Origin: Prorocentrum cordatum
Taxonomy: Eukaryota; Sar; Dinophyceae; Prorocentrales; Prorocentraceae
Reading direction: 5' to 3'
Length of the DNA stretch: 64,000 nt
NCBI GenBank assembly: GCA_963575745.1
Contig: CAUYUJ010009502.1
Coordinates: forward strand, 1,951 to 65,950
Both the position numbers and the translations under genes were made by a program. The notes under the pieces were generated by a model that saw nothing but the letters and a program-made list of their open reading frames with translations, searched no databases and was not told the DNA's origin. Positions 45,704-55,445 of this stretch are shown here, in pieces (positions within the stretch are counted from its first letter, which is position 1; the number at the start of each line of letters is the position of its first letter).

Positions 45704-46666
45704 TCACGATGATGCGCCATCTCTGGGGAGCGCATCTCCGGGCGCCCGAGCCAACGCAGCGCACCAAGAACACCGGAAGCCGGAGGCGCCCCGCTGGAAG
45801 CATTGGCGGCACAGGCACGGGTGCTGGCACTCGCCGCAGACCGCCTGAGGAAATGCCCCGCACGCCATGCATGGAGGCGGGTTGAAGAGCACGAACACGC
45901 CATTCATGAAGTCCACCAACGTGCTCTCCCTGGCACCAATGAGCGCAGGGCGCCGTCTCCCCGGTCGGCTGCTCACGTCTGTCGCCGCCTCGTACCCATT
46001 GCCCCCAACGCGCGCCAGCACCGTGAACCCGAGCAGGGAGCCGAAATCCACAATGATGTACTGATCCTCTGCACGGTCGGGTAGCATCACCACGTGCATG
46101 CGCGACGTGGTGGATCCAGGGATATCTACCAAGTGGCCCATGCCATCTCGACCCACGGCCCAACTCTTGTCGAGCGGCAGGTTGCTGAAGGCACGGGAAT
46201 CGCCACTCTCGTCGAACACTGCCAGGGAGAAGCGGGCGCCGTCGTCTGCCGCTCCGCCTTTCCGGAAGCCCACGCGGTAACCCATGTAAGATGCGAAGGA
46301 GCGGCCGATGAGCCAGAGGACGTAATCCATCCGTGCTTTTCGAGCCGCGCCGAGCTCGAGGGGCACCTCATCATTGCCGAAGTACTGCATCAAGTCTTCG
46401 CACGCTCGGCGCAGCGCGCGCTCCTCGAGCGCGGGGCCCTGGCGGTGCCCAGCGCGGCGCGACACGTGGCGGATGGACGACCCCAGCGAACTCAGGAGCT
46501 CGGAAACAGAGGGAGGCAAAACGTCCAGCATGTACTCCTCAGGCTGCGGCGGCCGCAGCGCCGGCGGGCCACGAGCACTGGGCCAAGGCGCCGCCGAGGC
46601 GCCGGTCAAGGGCACCTCCTCCGCCGAGAGATAAGCGCTTCCCGAAGGGGCCGCTCCCTCGCTCAT
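45704..46666 (-). CDS. FHA-RING protein, probable E3 ubiquitin ligase
   Basis: A single open frame of 320 codons from ATG 46666. The central part holds an FHA-like core: WAVGRDGMGHLVDI, then STTSRMHVVML and YIIVDFGSLLGF, matching the GR...S.SR.H...D..S.nG pattern that binds phosphothreonine. The C-terminus has a C3HC4 RING: CMAC, C at +9, QH, then CLCRQC and CSWC (pattern Cx2C-x8-CxH-x3-Cx2C-x9-Cx2C). FHA plus RING recalls CHFR and RNF8, which ubiquitylate targets in mitotic and DNA-damage signalling; orthology is not claimed. The frame stays open upstream to 47008, but that part is repeat-derived, so I chose the first ATG after it. The assembly gap lies 385 bp downstream. Confidence 0.7.
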   Translation of the reverse strand: MSEGAAPSGSAYLSAEEVPLTGASAAPWPSARGPPALRPPQPEEYMLDVLPPSVSELLSSLGSSIRHVSRRAGHRQGPALEERALRRACEDLMQYFGNDEVPLELGAARKARMDYVLWLIGRSFASYMGYRVGFRKGGAADDGARFSLAVFDESGDSRAFSNLPLDKSWAVGRDGMGHLVDIPGSTTSRMHVVMLPDRAEDQYIIVDFGSLLGFTVLARVGGNGYEAATDVSSRPGRRRPALIGARESTLVDFMNGVFVLFNPPPCMACGAFPQAVCGECQHPCLCRQCFQRGASGFRCSWCAALARAPGDALPRDGASS

Positions 46667-46704
46667 CCCCGCGTCGCCCGGTACACCCAGGGTGCGCGCG
46701 AGGG

Positions 46705-46970
46705 GCGAATCGCAGAAATGGGGGCCAGGCGGCCACAACGAGCGAACGCGGCTCTGGATATCCACGGCAATGCAACCTATTTTCCTGTCACCGACACCCT
46801 CCACGACAGCCCCGAGAGGCCCTCCAGGGCTCCCAAGAAGCCCCCGAAACAGCCCCCAGAAGGCCCCAAGAGGGCCCCAAGACCCCCCTCCCCCAAAAGA
46901 ACCCCAAGAGGGCCCCAAGAGGTTCCAAATGAGCTCGAATAGGGCTCCAACACGTTCCAAATGAGCACAA
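46705..46970. repeat. Dispersed repeat and phased CCAAGA block
   Basis: Positions 46725-46770 share GGCGGCCACAACGAGC, AACGCGG and TCTGGA followed by ATCCACGGC with 48178-48225. From 46800 to 46965 the CCCCAAGAGGGCC motif repeats at 10-12-bp spacing. Confidence 0.7.
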
Positions 46971-46993
46971 ACAACAACAGCAAACAAGATACA

Positions 46994-47540
46994 CCCAGAT
47001 ACGTTCAAGATACGCTCAAGATACGCCCAAGGTACGCCTCACCAGTGGCCCAAAAATACGCCAGATACCTGAGACATGCCTCACAAACGGCACTCCCAGA
47101 TACTCTCAGCACCCGAAAACCCAGACACGCCCAGATACGCCCAGATACGCTTCCAGATACGCCTCCAGATACCCATCTTTTTGTCATCGGGCTGTAGCGC
47201 TTGGCAGCAGACCAGATTATCAGCACTGCCGCCACGACCGCGGCGAGACCCAGATACGTTCAAGATACGCTCAAGATACGCCCAAGGTACGCCTCACCAG
47301 TGGCCCAAAGATACGCCAAATTTCTGAGACATCCCTCACAAACGGCATTCCCAGATACATTCAGCACCCGAAATCCCAAATACGCCCAGATACGCCCAGA
47401 TACGCTTCCAGATACGCCTCCAGATACCAATCGTTTTTCATCGGGCTGCTGGAACGATCGAAGCGAAATCGCGGCGGCGTAGCGCTTGGCAGCAGAGCAG
47501 ATTACCAGCACTGCCGCCACGACCGTGGCGAGCCAACGGT
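46994..47540. repeat. Tandem duplication, 255-bp period, of GATACG-rich unit
   Basis: The block starting CCCAGATACGTTCAAGATAC at 46994 repeats at about 47249 with few changes. Each unit holds a GATACGC 10-11-mer array, a CCTCACCAGTGGCCCAAA stretch, and GCGCTTGGCAGCAGA then CAGCACTGCCGCCACGACCG. The second copy has a 30-bp insertion. The period is a multiple of three, so one minus-strand frame survives in both copies; I do not take this as coding. Confidence 0.8.
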
Positions 47541-47579
47541 CAGGGGCATCACTGCGAGTGGGACCGCGTCGTAAAGAAC

Positions 47580-47760
47580 GTGCCAGGAGACGGGCAAAGG
47601 GACACGCCATGCCGCGTTGAATTCCCCCGTGCTCTATGGCATTGTGTCTCAGGTCGTTCTTGGCAGAAGAAAACGTGACCGAACCGATCTGGATCTTAAT
47701 CTGTGGCTGCCCGATAGCAAAGCTCGAGCTGGTTGCCGCCCACCCGCGCGGGGCGCTCGA
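47580..47760. repeat. Fragment of composite repeat C
   Basis: GGGACACGCCATGCCGCG, GTGCTCTATGGCATTGTG and GACCGAACCGATCTGGATC occur in the same order as at 30.6-31.3 and 63.6 kb. Confidence 0.7.
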
Positions 47761-48094
47761 TCAGCTGGAGCTCAAGATCTGATTCAGCCCCGCAACAAGA
47801 CGAACCAAGAAGGCCCCAAGACGCGTCCCAGAGAGCCCCGAGAGGCCCCCGAGACTGCCCAGGCCCCAAAAGGGCCCCAAGAAGCTCCCAAGACGGCGCC
47901 TCAGCAAGCACCTTTTTTCTCGTGCAAACAATGAATGGGCTTGCTCAGAGTTCGACAAGCGCAGGTGCCACGACGCGGTTACTCGACGATGATATGGATA
48001 GGCGACGCGGGAAAAGGCGATGACTGATGCAGTCTATCACGCAGGCACACTATACTAGGAACGACATGGCACAACGAAAGCCAATGTATGTGTC

Positions 48095-48240
48095 CCTTCT
48101 TGCCATGTCCCGTCAGCTCTCATGGGCAGGGCTTCCGAATGGGCTGGCAAGGTTACGCGAAGCGTCAAGAAGTGGGACAAGGCGGCCACAACGAGCCAAC
48201 GCGGGTCTGGACATCCACGGCGATGTGCAATGATCTGGAG
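48095..48240. repeat. H element half joined to a dispersed repeat
   Basis: CCCGTCAGCTCTCATGGG, AATGGGCTGGCAAGGTTACG and CGAAGCGTCAAGAA (H family; see 57.2 and 59.1 kb) run directly into GGCGGCCACAACGAGCCAAC (shared with 46.7 kb). It lies about 250 bp downstream of the stop of the 48.5-51 kb gene. Confidence 0.75.
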
Positions 48241-48487
48241 CACGAGGAATCCACGTGGTCGACTGGGGGGGAAGAGTGAACGTAGGCGCGGGGATGCATG
48301 AGGACAGGATGGAGCATGCTTTTCCGTTGAAAGGCGCTTGAATCAAAACACGCAAGGAGTGCGCAGCGCAAAAACACATCAGGTGAGACATGCAGGATAG
48401 AGAGATGGACCTCAGGTGAGACATGCGACGCGCACTGTGAAAGCACTGTGAAAGTGTCTGCAAAGGTTCCGAAGAATATGCGCGGGG

Positions 48488-51049
48488 CTAGCGGCGGGGG
48501 GCCTTCACTTTACCTTTCTGTTGATACTTGAGCATGCTGCGGCGGAGGTCCTCCCACGCTTCGCGAGGCGCGTGACCTGCGTGCACGTGGCTGTGGTGGA
48601 GCCACTGGGCCACGCGGATGGTGAGAGTCCGGGGCGCCTGATGCTGCGGCTGCCTGCCCCGGTCTGGTCGACGACGGTCGACCAGCACGTTCTCCACCAC
48701 GTCCCAGTAGTCGCCGCCGTGGAAGCGCTCCCACGGCAACAGCAGGACTGCGGCGATGTGGAACAGCAAGATACGGCAACCGAGTGCGTCCACACAGCTC
48801 AGCACAGCGGCCAGCATCAAGGCCCGTCGCAGGGCGACCCGGCCCGACACGCTCGCCATCGCAGCCGCGTAACAGCCGTGCACGCCAGCGCGCACGAGGA
48901 TTCGCCTGAAGTCATCCTTGGAAAGGGGGGCCGTCTGCCCCCCAGCAGGGTCGCGCCACGACACAGCAGTTGAATTGCCCCCAGGACCGAAGAGGTCGTT
49001 CTCCCAATCTCCAGGGTGAGTCCTGGGCGAGGGGAGGCTGCGCCAACGACCAAACAAGGACGGGGCCTGTCTGCACGCCTCGTGCCACTCGGCGGCTCGC
49101 TCTGCGAGGAGGCCCTGCAGCTCCCGGAGAGTTCCACCCCGGGCGCCGATGAGCTCTCCGGGCGGAGTGCCCAAGAGTAGGAGCGCGCGGATGACGTCAT
49201 CCTTCCCGGGTACCTCGCCCTCTGCAAACTGCCCGGCGATCCCAGCTGCGCTCGCGCCTGCACCGCGCCGGAGGAACTCGAATGCAATCGTGGCATTGCC
49301 ATCTGCCTGTGCCTCGACGGGCCGTCGGTCGACGGCAGAGGCGCCCGCAGCAGCCCGGACACGACTCTGGGCCGGGCCGCTCGAGGCACAAGTGCGCTTC
49401 CTGCTGTCAACGGGGGCCCGCGCGAGACCCACGAGCCCCCGGAAACTGGCGGCCGCCGGCGCAGGCCGAGGACAGGCAACCCTCATGAAGGCCCTGGCGC
49501 GCGGCTCCGACATGATGTCGCACAGCACGGCCTCCGCATGGCGGAAATTCCACATGCCATGGGGGGAATCGAAGCCCCCGCCTGACGTCGACGACCCGGC
49601 AGTCGGCCCGGACGCCTGCAATTTTGTCGAAGAATTCTCCCAGGAAGTAATGGCAAAACTGCAAGTGCCTGGCGCGGATGGCAGACTCCGCCGCCACGTT
49701 CTCCACAGACACACTTCCGCTCAACCGGCCTTCCGCACTCATATCATCGAGAAGGTCCTGCAAGACTCCCTGCATGTGCGCGAGCTCCTGGCCCTGGAAA
49801 GGCCCCGGAACGCTGCTGGAGCCCTGCACGCCGCTGATGCCGAAACCCGCGTCGACCTGGGCGCCCAAGTCGAAGGCCCGCCATGCCAGCTGGAGCGTCG
49901 CAACCTGACGACGCGGCCTCGCGGGGCAGCGCCTCGGAGGGGCGCGGGCTCAGGCGTGCCTAGCCGACGCGCGAGCCAGCGCCCTCTCCCAGGCGCCCCC
50001 CCCGGACCGCGCGGAGCCTCGGCGTACAGCAGGGACCCGCCGAAGTCGATCCAAACGGGCTTCAACTCCGTCAGGCGGGCCTCACTGTGGACGGTGACGC
50101 AGAGATTTCCGCCGTGCACGTCCCCCAAGAGGAACTCCTCGTGAACGACGCTCGCCAGGAAAATGACGCGTATCAGCAACGTCAGGAAGATCCACCCGAG
50201 CTCCGGCGCGGAGACCCACTCCTCCTGACGGCAGTGCTCCCTGGCCCATGGAGAGTCCAGCAACCACGGCAGGGACGCCACGGGTGTCCCGTTGACGTCC
50301 TGCACTCCCAGCACTGTCACAATGCTGTCTCCGTAAAACGAATACTGACACCAGACGGCCCAATAATGGGCGGCCTGGGAGTGCACCGCCGCTTCAGCAG
50401 CGGGAGGCGGGAACATCGCGTCCATGGCGGAGCCGATATCCAAGTGAAAGTACGCCGCGACGAAGCTCGGGAAGTCGTAGCATCCTGCAGGAACAGCGGA
50501 AGAATGCACCGTCAGCGGGGCCGCCGTGCCCTGATACAGTCTGTGAACAGTCTGAGGCAAGGCCTTCACCACGTATATCACCAAACCGTAGAACCTGGGA
50601 GCCAAACCGAGGCGGACCAACTCCTGGTAGCTCCGCCGCGACTGTAAGTACCATTCCTTGATGTTGCCGCCAGCTACGCTTCGGGGAAGCGCGCGACATC
50701 GCTCCTCAACCGCATCTGGAACCTCCAACACACGGCCGCCGAGACCAAGAGCCATTTTCAAGGCGGGGACCGGTGCTGTCTCAGGCAGAACGTAGAACGC
50801 ACGCATAGCACCTTGTGCCTGTGGCTTGGCCACTTCGACAGTGCGGATCACCGCCCGCAGCTGCTGCAAATACGTATGCAACGAGTGAGCAGGAGACACG
50901 ACAACATCCGCGTGGAGAACCGGCAAAACGATCGAGCGGCCCGGGGCCTGTAGCACGCGAGACAACACATCGGATGGTTTTTGGCACCCGGCTGCAGCGA
51001 AAGCCTCTCCCGCGACGGTTCTCCCGTACGGGGCCCCCTGGTCGGTCAT
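48488..51049 (-). CDS. Large protein with kinase-like catalytic loop, unrecognised
   Basis: Starts at ATG 51049 (MTDQGAPYGRTVAGEAF). Exon 1 runs to 50018. It contains, near residues 307-316, LLGDVHGGNL and, near 332-339, VWIDFGGS: the order of a catalytic loop (DxHxxN) and metal-binding DFG of protein-kinase-fold phosphotransferases, closest in style to APH/ABC1 types. A 113-nt intron (49905-50017) with GC donor and AG acceptor joins GAG|GTT in phase. Exon 2 continues (AWRAFDLGAQVDAGFG). At about 49583 one base must be skipped to stay open, and the frame then runs to a stop at 48488, with a hydrophobic stretch near 48830-48720 (LMLAAVLSCVDALGCRILLF). The frame change may be an error or decay. 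Confidence 0.6.
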
Positions 51050-51279
51050 GGCGCGCTGGAGCGGCCGGGGCGAGGTCCGGGCCCGGCGGGGCACGGCCAA
51101 CGAGGCCCTCCACGACGGGGCGCCGCAGCACCAGACTGCAGAACGCCAGCAAACACGGCCCGGCGCGGCCAGCATGACAGCGAAATCGAGCCAAAAAGCA
51201 CGAATGCAAATGCGATCCCACGACGGCTCAAAAGAACGATCCTCTGGCTACACGCAGGTCTCGGCACTTCAGTGGCGAC

Positions 51280-51540
51280 AGTGAGCCCCATGAGCGCCCC
51301 AAGACGGCCCAAAAGGGCTCCAAGACGGCCCAAGAGAGTCTCAAGCCGGCCCAAACAGGGCCCCAGAGGATCCCGAAAGCTTCCCAAGAGAGCCCCAAGA
51401 GGGCCACAAAAGGCCCCCAGGAGGGCCCCAAGAGGGCCCCCAGAGGGCCCAAAGGCGGGAAGGGAGCCGAAACGGCCCAAGAGGGCCCCAGATCGGCACA
51501 AGAGGGCCCAAAAGAGCTCCAAAAGGACCTCCAGCGGAGC
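51280..51540. repeat. Phased CCAAGA/GGCCC block upstream of the 51-kb gene
   Basis: GCCCCAAGACGGCCC, CTCCAAGACGGCCC and CCCAAGAGAGTC units at 10-11-bp steps. Confidence 0.7.
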
Positions 51541-51549
51541 TTCTGGCGC

Positions 51550-51625
51550 CCTGCTGGTATCGCCTGTACCCGAGCACGCAGATGTCACACAGGCGTTAGG
51601 CACGGTCGTCGCTACCGCAATCGCT
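51550..51625. repeat. Dispersed repeat shared with 61210-61285
   Basis: GGTATCG, TGTACCCGAG, CAGATGTC, CACA..GCG and GGCACGGTCGTCGCT occur in the same order and spacing at both sites. Confidence 0.7.
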
Positions 51626-51699
51626 TCCCAAGGAGACCTCAAAGAGGCCCAAATCCTTCACACACCTAAGGAAAAGTGATGATGTTTGCTTTCTCGCCT

Positions 51700-52007
51700 T
51701 GACGCAGCGCCGCGGCGCCGAGCCCGGGGGCCGGGCGCATTTGTCCTGGCGGCACAACGTCGGCCCCCAGACCCGATGGGGCTCGGCGCCGCGGGCGCCG
51801 CCGGAGGGGCCCCCCTCGACGCAGCGCCGCGGCGCCGAGCCCGGGTCTCACGGGCACCTCGGCGCTGCCATGTGCGGTGCAAAAGCGTCGGCCCCCAGAC
51901 CCGATGGGGCTCGGCGCCGCGGGCGCCGCCGGAGGGACCCCCCTCGACGCAGCGCCGCGGCGCCGAGCCCGGGGGCCGGGCGCATTTGTCCTGGCGGCAC
52001 AAGCGGA
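51700..52007. repeat. Tandem repeat (117/128 bp) with internal inverted repeats
   Basis: Two and a half units starting GACGCAGCGCCGCGG at about 51701, 51818 and 51946. Each carries GGCGCCGAGCCCGGG and, further on, its complement in CCCGATGGGGCTCGGCGCC, so a unit can fold on itself. The array abuts the stop of the next gene. A 38-bp piece of the unit (GGGCGCCGCCGGAGGGACCC onward) reappears inside that gene at 52927. Confidence 0.8.
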
Positions 52008-53700
52008 TCAACGGACGTCGGGCAGGGATTGCAGCCGCGCCACGAACTGCGCGCTCACTACGCCAAAGGGCGCGCCGCCTTCTAGAGCTGCGCATGCTTC
52101 CGCAACCCATTGGCCCATCATGCGCTGGAATGCAGTCCGCTCTCTCCTATTCCTCGCAGTGTTCCGCACGGTGCGATTATGCGCGCAGAGCATGAACTGT
52201 ATATCATGCAGTCGAATGGGCTGCGCATGTCTCCAGCGACCGCGCAGCTCATGCCAAAGAGCCCTCATCAATGCGTTCGCCTCCTCTTGCGTCATAGAGC
52301 CGCATTGAAATATGCATTCCAGGCCCTGCAGAGCACCCGGCCCTGCAGGGCAAAAATCATTCAGATCCCGTACATCATCCAGGCAAGGGACGATGAGGCC
52401 CGGGATATCCAGCGCACCCTCTCCCAATTCTTTGGCGAAGAAACCCGGCAGGCGCCGCCCGTTTTCCCACATGCCGCAATGATCCGCCTCAGCGAGGGCA
52501 TTCGTCAGAGATCGCCTTACCTCCTGCGACCTCCGTCGAGAATCTCCGAGATAAGAGCTCCAATCAGTCCATCGTTTCAAATCTGCCGATCAATGTATTT
52601 TGCCGCCAGAAACCGGGCTGGGCCTCTCTGAGGGCGGCCGAAGGCCAAATGATTCTCTCCATCTGAGTTTGAGACGCATCCAAAAGACCGTTCCGCAGAA
52701 CGCGGGGCGCAGAATACGCATTCGAAAAGAAACAGTCCACGCACTCCTTACCCTTAGCCCAAACCAAACGCGCCAAAGCTTGCACGCGAGATGTCTCGAG
52801 AGGCGTCCAAGTGTAAAGAGGGCCCAGGGCCAGCGCAAATGGCAACGTGCCTGCCACCACCCGCCAGATGGCGATCATGAGAATACATGGCCGCCCCAAG
52901 CTCGCGGGTGCCAGCGTTACAGGGTCGGGCGCCGCCGGAGGGACCCCCCTCGGCGCAGCGCCGCCACCAATGAAGCTGATGGCCGCCGCCTTGAGCCCCA
53001 GCGTTACAGGGTCAACATTCCTCGAGACGTTGTGCAATTGCTTTTCCTGGAAGAGACGAACGATCACCGGGTCAAAACCGACGTACAACTCCTCGGCGGG
53101 CACGCCCGCCGCTATGCGCGTCCGCAGCTGCTCGCGTGCATCAACAAATCTGAGAAAGTCCTCTACGCGGCCGCTGCATGACAACATGAGGTCAGCTGCG
53201 GTCGACCTGGCGGGAGTGGCCGCGGCAATACGAACTTCGTCTTCGGAATCCACTGCGGGAGCCTCACCATCATCTGCGTCGTCACCCCCGGCGTTGAAGG
53301 CGCTGTCGACCAAACTGCGCTCCTCTTCACGAATGGCTAGTAACTCCTTTGATAATCGCACCCGCTCCGCCTTGAGGATCGCCAGCCGCGCGTCCCTCTC
53401 TTCCGGCAGGAGGGGTTGCGCCAGGTACTGTTTCTTGCTGTTGCTGGTGCTGGCGTAAGGGCGGCAGGTGCTGGCGGAGGCGGCGGCTGCGGCGCTGCCA
53501 GGCTCGTTGGCCGAGGCCCTGGCGGTGCTGGTGGCTTGGGCGCCGACGTCCCCGGCGGCATCTCCAGCTGGCGCTAGCAGGCGCTTGCTGTGGACCCCGT
53601 GGCGCTTCCCCTGGCAGGGACCGCACCAAGATTTCTCTCCGTGGCTCTGGTTTGCAGAGCCAGTGCAGCCTCCCCCTCCTCGTCCAACACAATCCGACAT
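52008..53700 (-). CDS. Coiled-coil protein with N-terminal Cys motif, unrecognised
   Basis: From ATG 53700 a frame of 378 codons runs to a stop at 52564. It begins with a short Cys-containing segment (MSDCVGRGGGGCTG, CGPCQGKRHG) that may bind zinc, then an Ala/Ser linker, then a likely coiled coil (LAILKAERVRLSKELLAIRE) and an acidic stretch. The rest is globular (FLRFVDAREQLRTRIAAGV; ECVDCFFSNAYSAPRVLR). A second frame overlaps its last codons and continues 190 codons to 52008 (WENGRRLPGFFAKELGEGAL; RTAFQRMMGQWVAEACAAL). Either a one-base break or an unrecognised intron joins them. An 87-bp in-frame insertion lies at 52911-53013. I do not recognise the family. Confidence 0.55.
52911..53013. 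repeat. In-frame 87-bp insertion flanked by 16-bp direct repeat
   Basis: CCAGCGTTACAGGGTC is present at 52911-52926 and again, identically, at 52998-53013. The 71 bp between them starts with GGGCGCCGCCGGAGGGACCC, the same text as in the tandem array at 51.8-51.95 kb. The insertion adds 29 codons without a stop. It may be a short mobile repeat with a target duplication, or a local duplication; intron-like ends are not clear. Confidence 0.75.
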
Positions 53701-53759
53701 CGTGGCCCTGTGGCACGAAGTAGCATTGGACAGATATTTTAATTCATACCCTTCGCCCC

Positions 53760-54250
53760 GAGAGAACCCAAAGAGGGGAACACGAACCGGAATCCGCGAC
53801 ATCCCCGCCAAGAGAACCCACCCAGAATTCCAGGAAGCCCCGAGTGGACACCAAGAGGCCCCGCAGGGACAAGAAGGCCCAGGAGCCCCCCGAGAAACAC
53901 GAGAGAAACATGAGCACCCGGAGAGGCCTGCCAGGCACTCAGGCGTCAAAGGCCGAAGGCCTGTAGATACGGAGCATGCTGGAACTCGTTCTTGCACTCC
54001 GCGCCCCCGGGGCATTTGCACCGCCCCATAGACGCGCGCTGGGCGCAGTCCAACCTCGAGCGAAAGCTGCCGCGGCGAGCGAACCCTCAGCCGCGTTGGA
54101 GCCGCTTGAGCCCAGACGATGACGGATCCGCCCTCCGTTCCGAGCAGCGCACCCGCGAAAAGGGACACCTCAGAATCGGTGATGGCCTGCACGTGCGGAC
54201 AGCAAGAACGTACAACCCGCGTCACAACTAACGCAACACATTTGCAACCT
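53760..54250. other. Upstream region of the 52-53.7 kb gene; CCAAGA-type units
   Basis: AGAACCCAAAGAGGGGAACA and AGGCCCCGCAGGGACAAGAAGG type units at 53760-53945. The minus-strand frame stays open here but its composition changes to Trp/Ser/Gly-rich, so I did not include it in the gene. Confidence 0.4.
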
Positions 54251-54254
54251 ATGC

Positions 54255-54352
54255 CAATCAATGCAATGCAATGCGAGGCGATTGCAAATCAAAGCAATGC
54301 AATGCAATGAGATTGCCATGCAATGTAATGCCATTGCAATGCAGAACATGAA
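54255..54352. repeat. (CAATG)n pentamer microsatellite
   Basis: CAATGCAATG units with variants AGATTGC and CAATGTAATG. Confidence 0.9.
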
Positions 54353-54647
54353 ATTGCAAGCACAGTTGCACGAGGAGGAAGATAAGCACGCTTTCTTCGA
54401 ATAAGACGAAAATGTGATGTGTCAGTGCGCGCATCAATCTCCATATTGCCTCATCGGCCACTTATGCAACGCAGCCTCACGCAACGACCCAAGATATGAT
54501 GGCCCACAGTGCCAATCTATCTAGTTGAAGCTCATGCGGATACGCGACACGACACGGCGGCAACGGCAGACGGCGGCAACGGCCCGACGACACGGCGGCG
54601 ACGGCGACGGGGAAGGGAGGTCCCAGGTGCAGAGAGGCAAGAGGTCT

Positions 54648-54655
54648 AAAAAAAA

Positions 54656-54693
<38 letters not shown>

Positions 54694-54729
54694 AAAAAAA
54701 AAAAAAAAAAAATAAAAAAAACAATAACG

Positions 54730-54761
<32 letters not shown>

Positions 54762-54779
54762 AAAAAAAAAAAAAAAAGG

Positions 54780-54816
<37 letters not shown>

Positions 54817-54933
54817 GAAAATAAAAACAAAAAAAAAAACAACAAAAAAAAAAAAAAACAAAATAAAAAAAAAAAAAAAAACAAAAAAAAAAAAAAAAAA
54901 AAAAAATAAAAAAAAAAAAAAAAAGAAAAAAAA

Positions 54934-54965
<32 letters not shown>

Positions 54966-55003
54966 AAAAAAAAAACAAAATAAAAAAAAAAAAAAAAAAA
55001 AAA
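54648..55003. repeat. 356-bp nearly pure poly-A tract
   Basis: Almost all A with isolated C, T or G. On the minus strand it reads as several hundred Phe codons, an artefact. It stands out sharply from GC-rich flanks. Confidence 0.95.
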
Positions 55004-55100
55004 AGCGACGCGGTTTCCCTGTGCGTCGCCGCCATCGGGGCCCATCCGCCGAAAGCGCCCAATGCCAGCAGAGATTCGTATGACCGCATGACGTCGCGCT

Positions 55101-55445
55101 CCAAGAGGGCCCCAAAGCAAGATACACGGAAAGCTTTCGTGTATCTTGCTTTGGGGCCCTCTTGGTGCCCTCTACGGGCCCTGTTGGGACCCCTCGGAGC
55201 CCTCTTGAGGCCCCTCCGAAGGCGTCGGGAAGCCCCAAGAGGGCCCCAAGAGGGCCCAACGGGGCCTTCTTGGGCCCCTCCAAAACCCTCGAGTGTCCCA
55301 AGAGGGCCCCAAGACGGCTCCAAGAGGGCCCCAAAGCAAGATACACGGAAAGCTTTCGTGTATCTTGCTTTGGAACCCTCTTGGTGCCATCTTGGGCCCC
55401 TCTTGGGACCTCTCGGAGCCCTCTTGAAGCCCCTCCGAACGCCCC
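55101..55445. repeat. Two near-perfect 30-bp hairpins in a 219-bp tandem repeat
   Basis: At 55101-55165, CCAAGAGGGCCCCAAAGCAA then GATACACG is mirrored by CGTGTATC then TTGCTTTGGGGCCCTCTTGG, with a two-base loop and one bulged G. At 55320-55384 the same hairpin recurs with two mismatches. Between and after them are phased CCAAGAGGGCC units. Step between copies: 219 bp. Confidence 0.9.

Noticed and set aside
46994-47540. Conserved minus-strand frame in both 255-bp units
   Set aside because: The units are too similar to test selection, and the peptide comes from GATACGC 10-11-mers.
51185-51200. TTTTTGGCTCGA on the minus strand near the kinase-like gene start, like a spliced-leader relict
   Set aside because: Only about eight or nine matching bases; expected by chance in a window this long.
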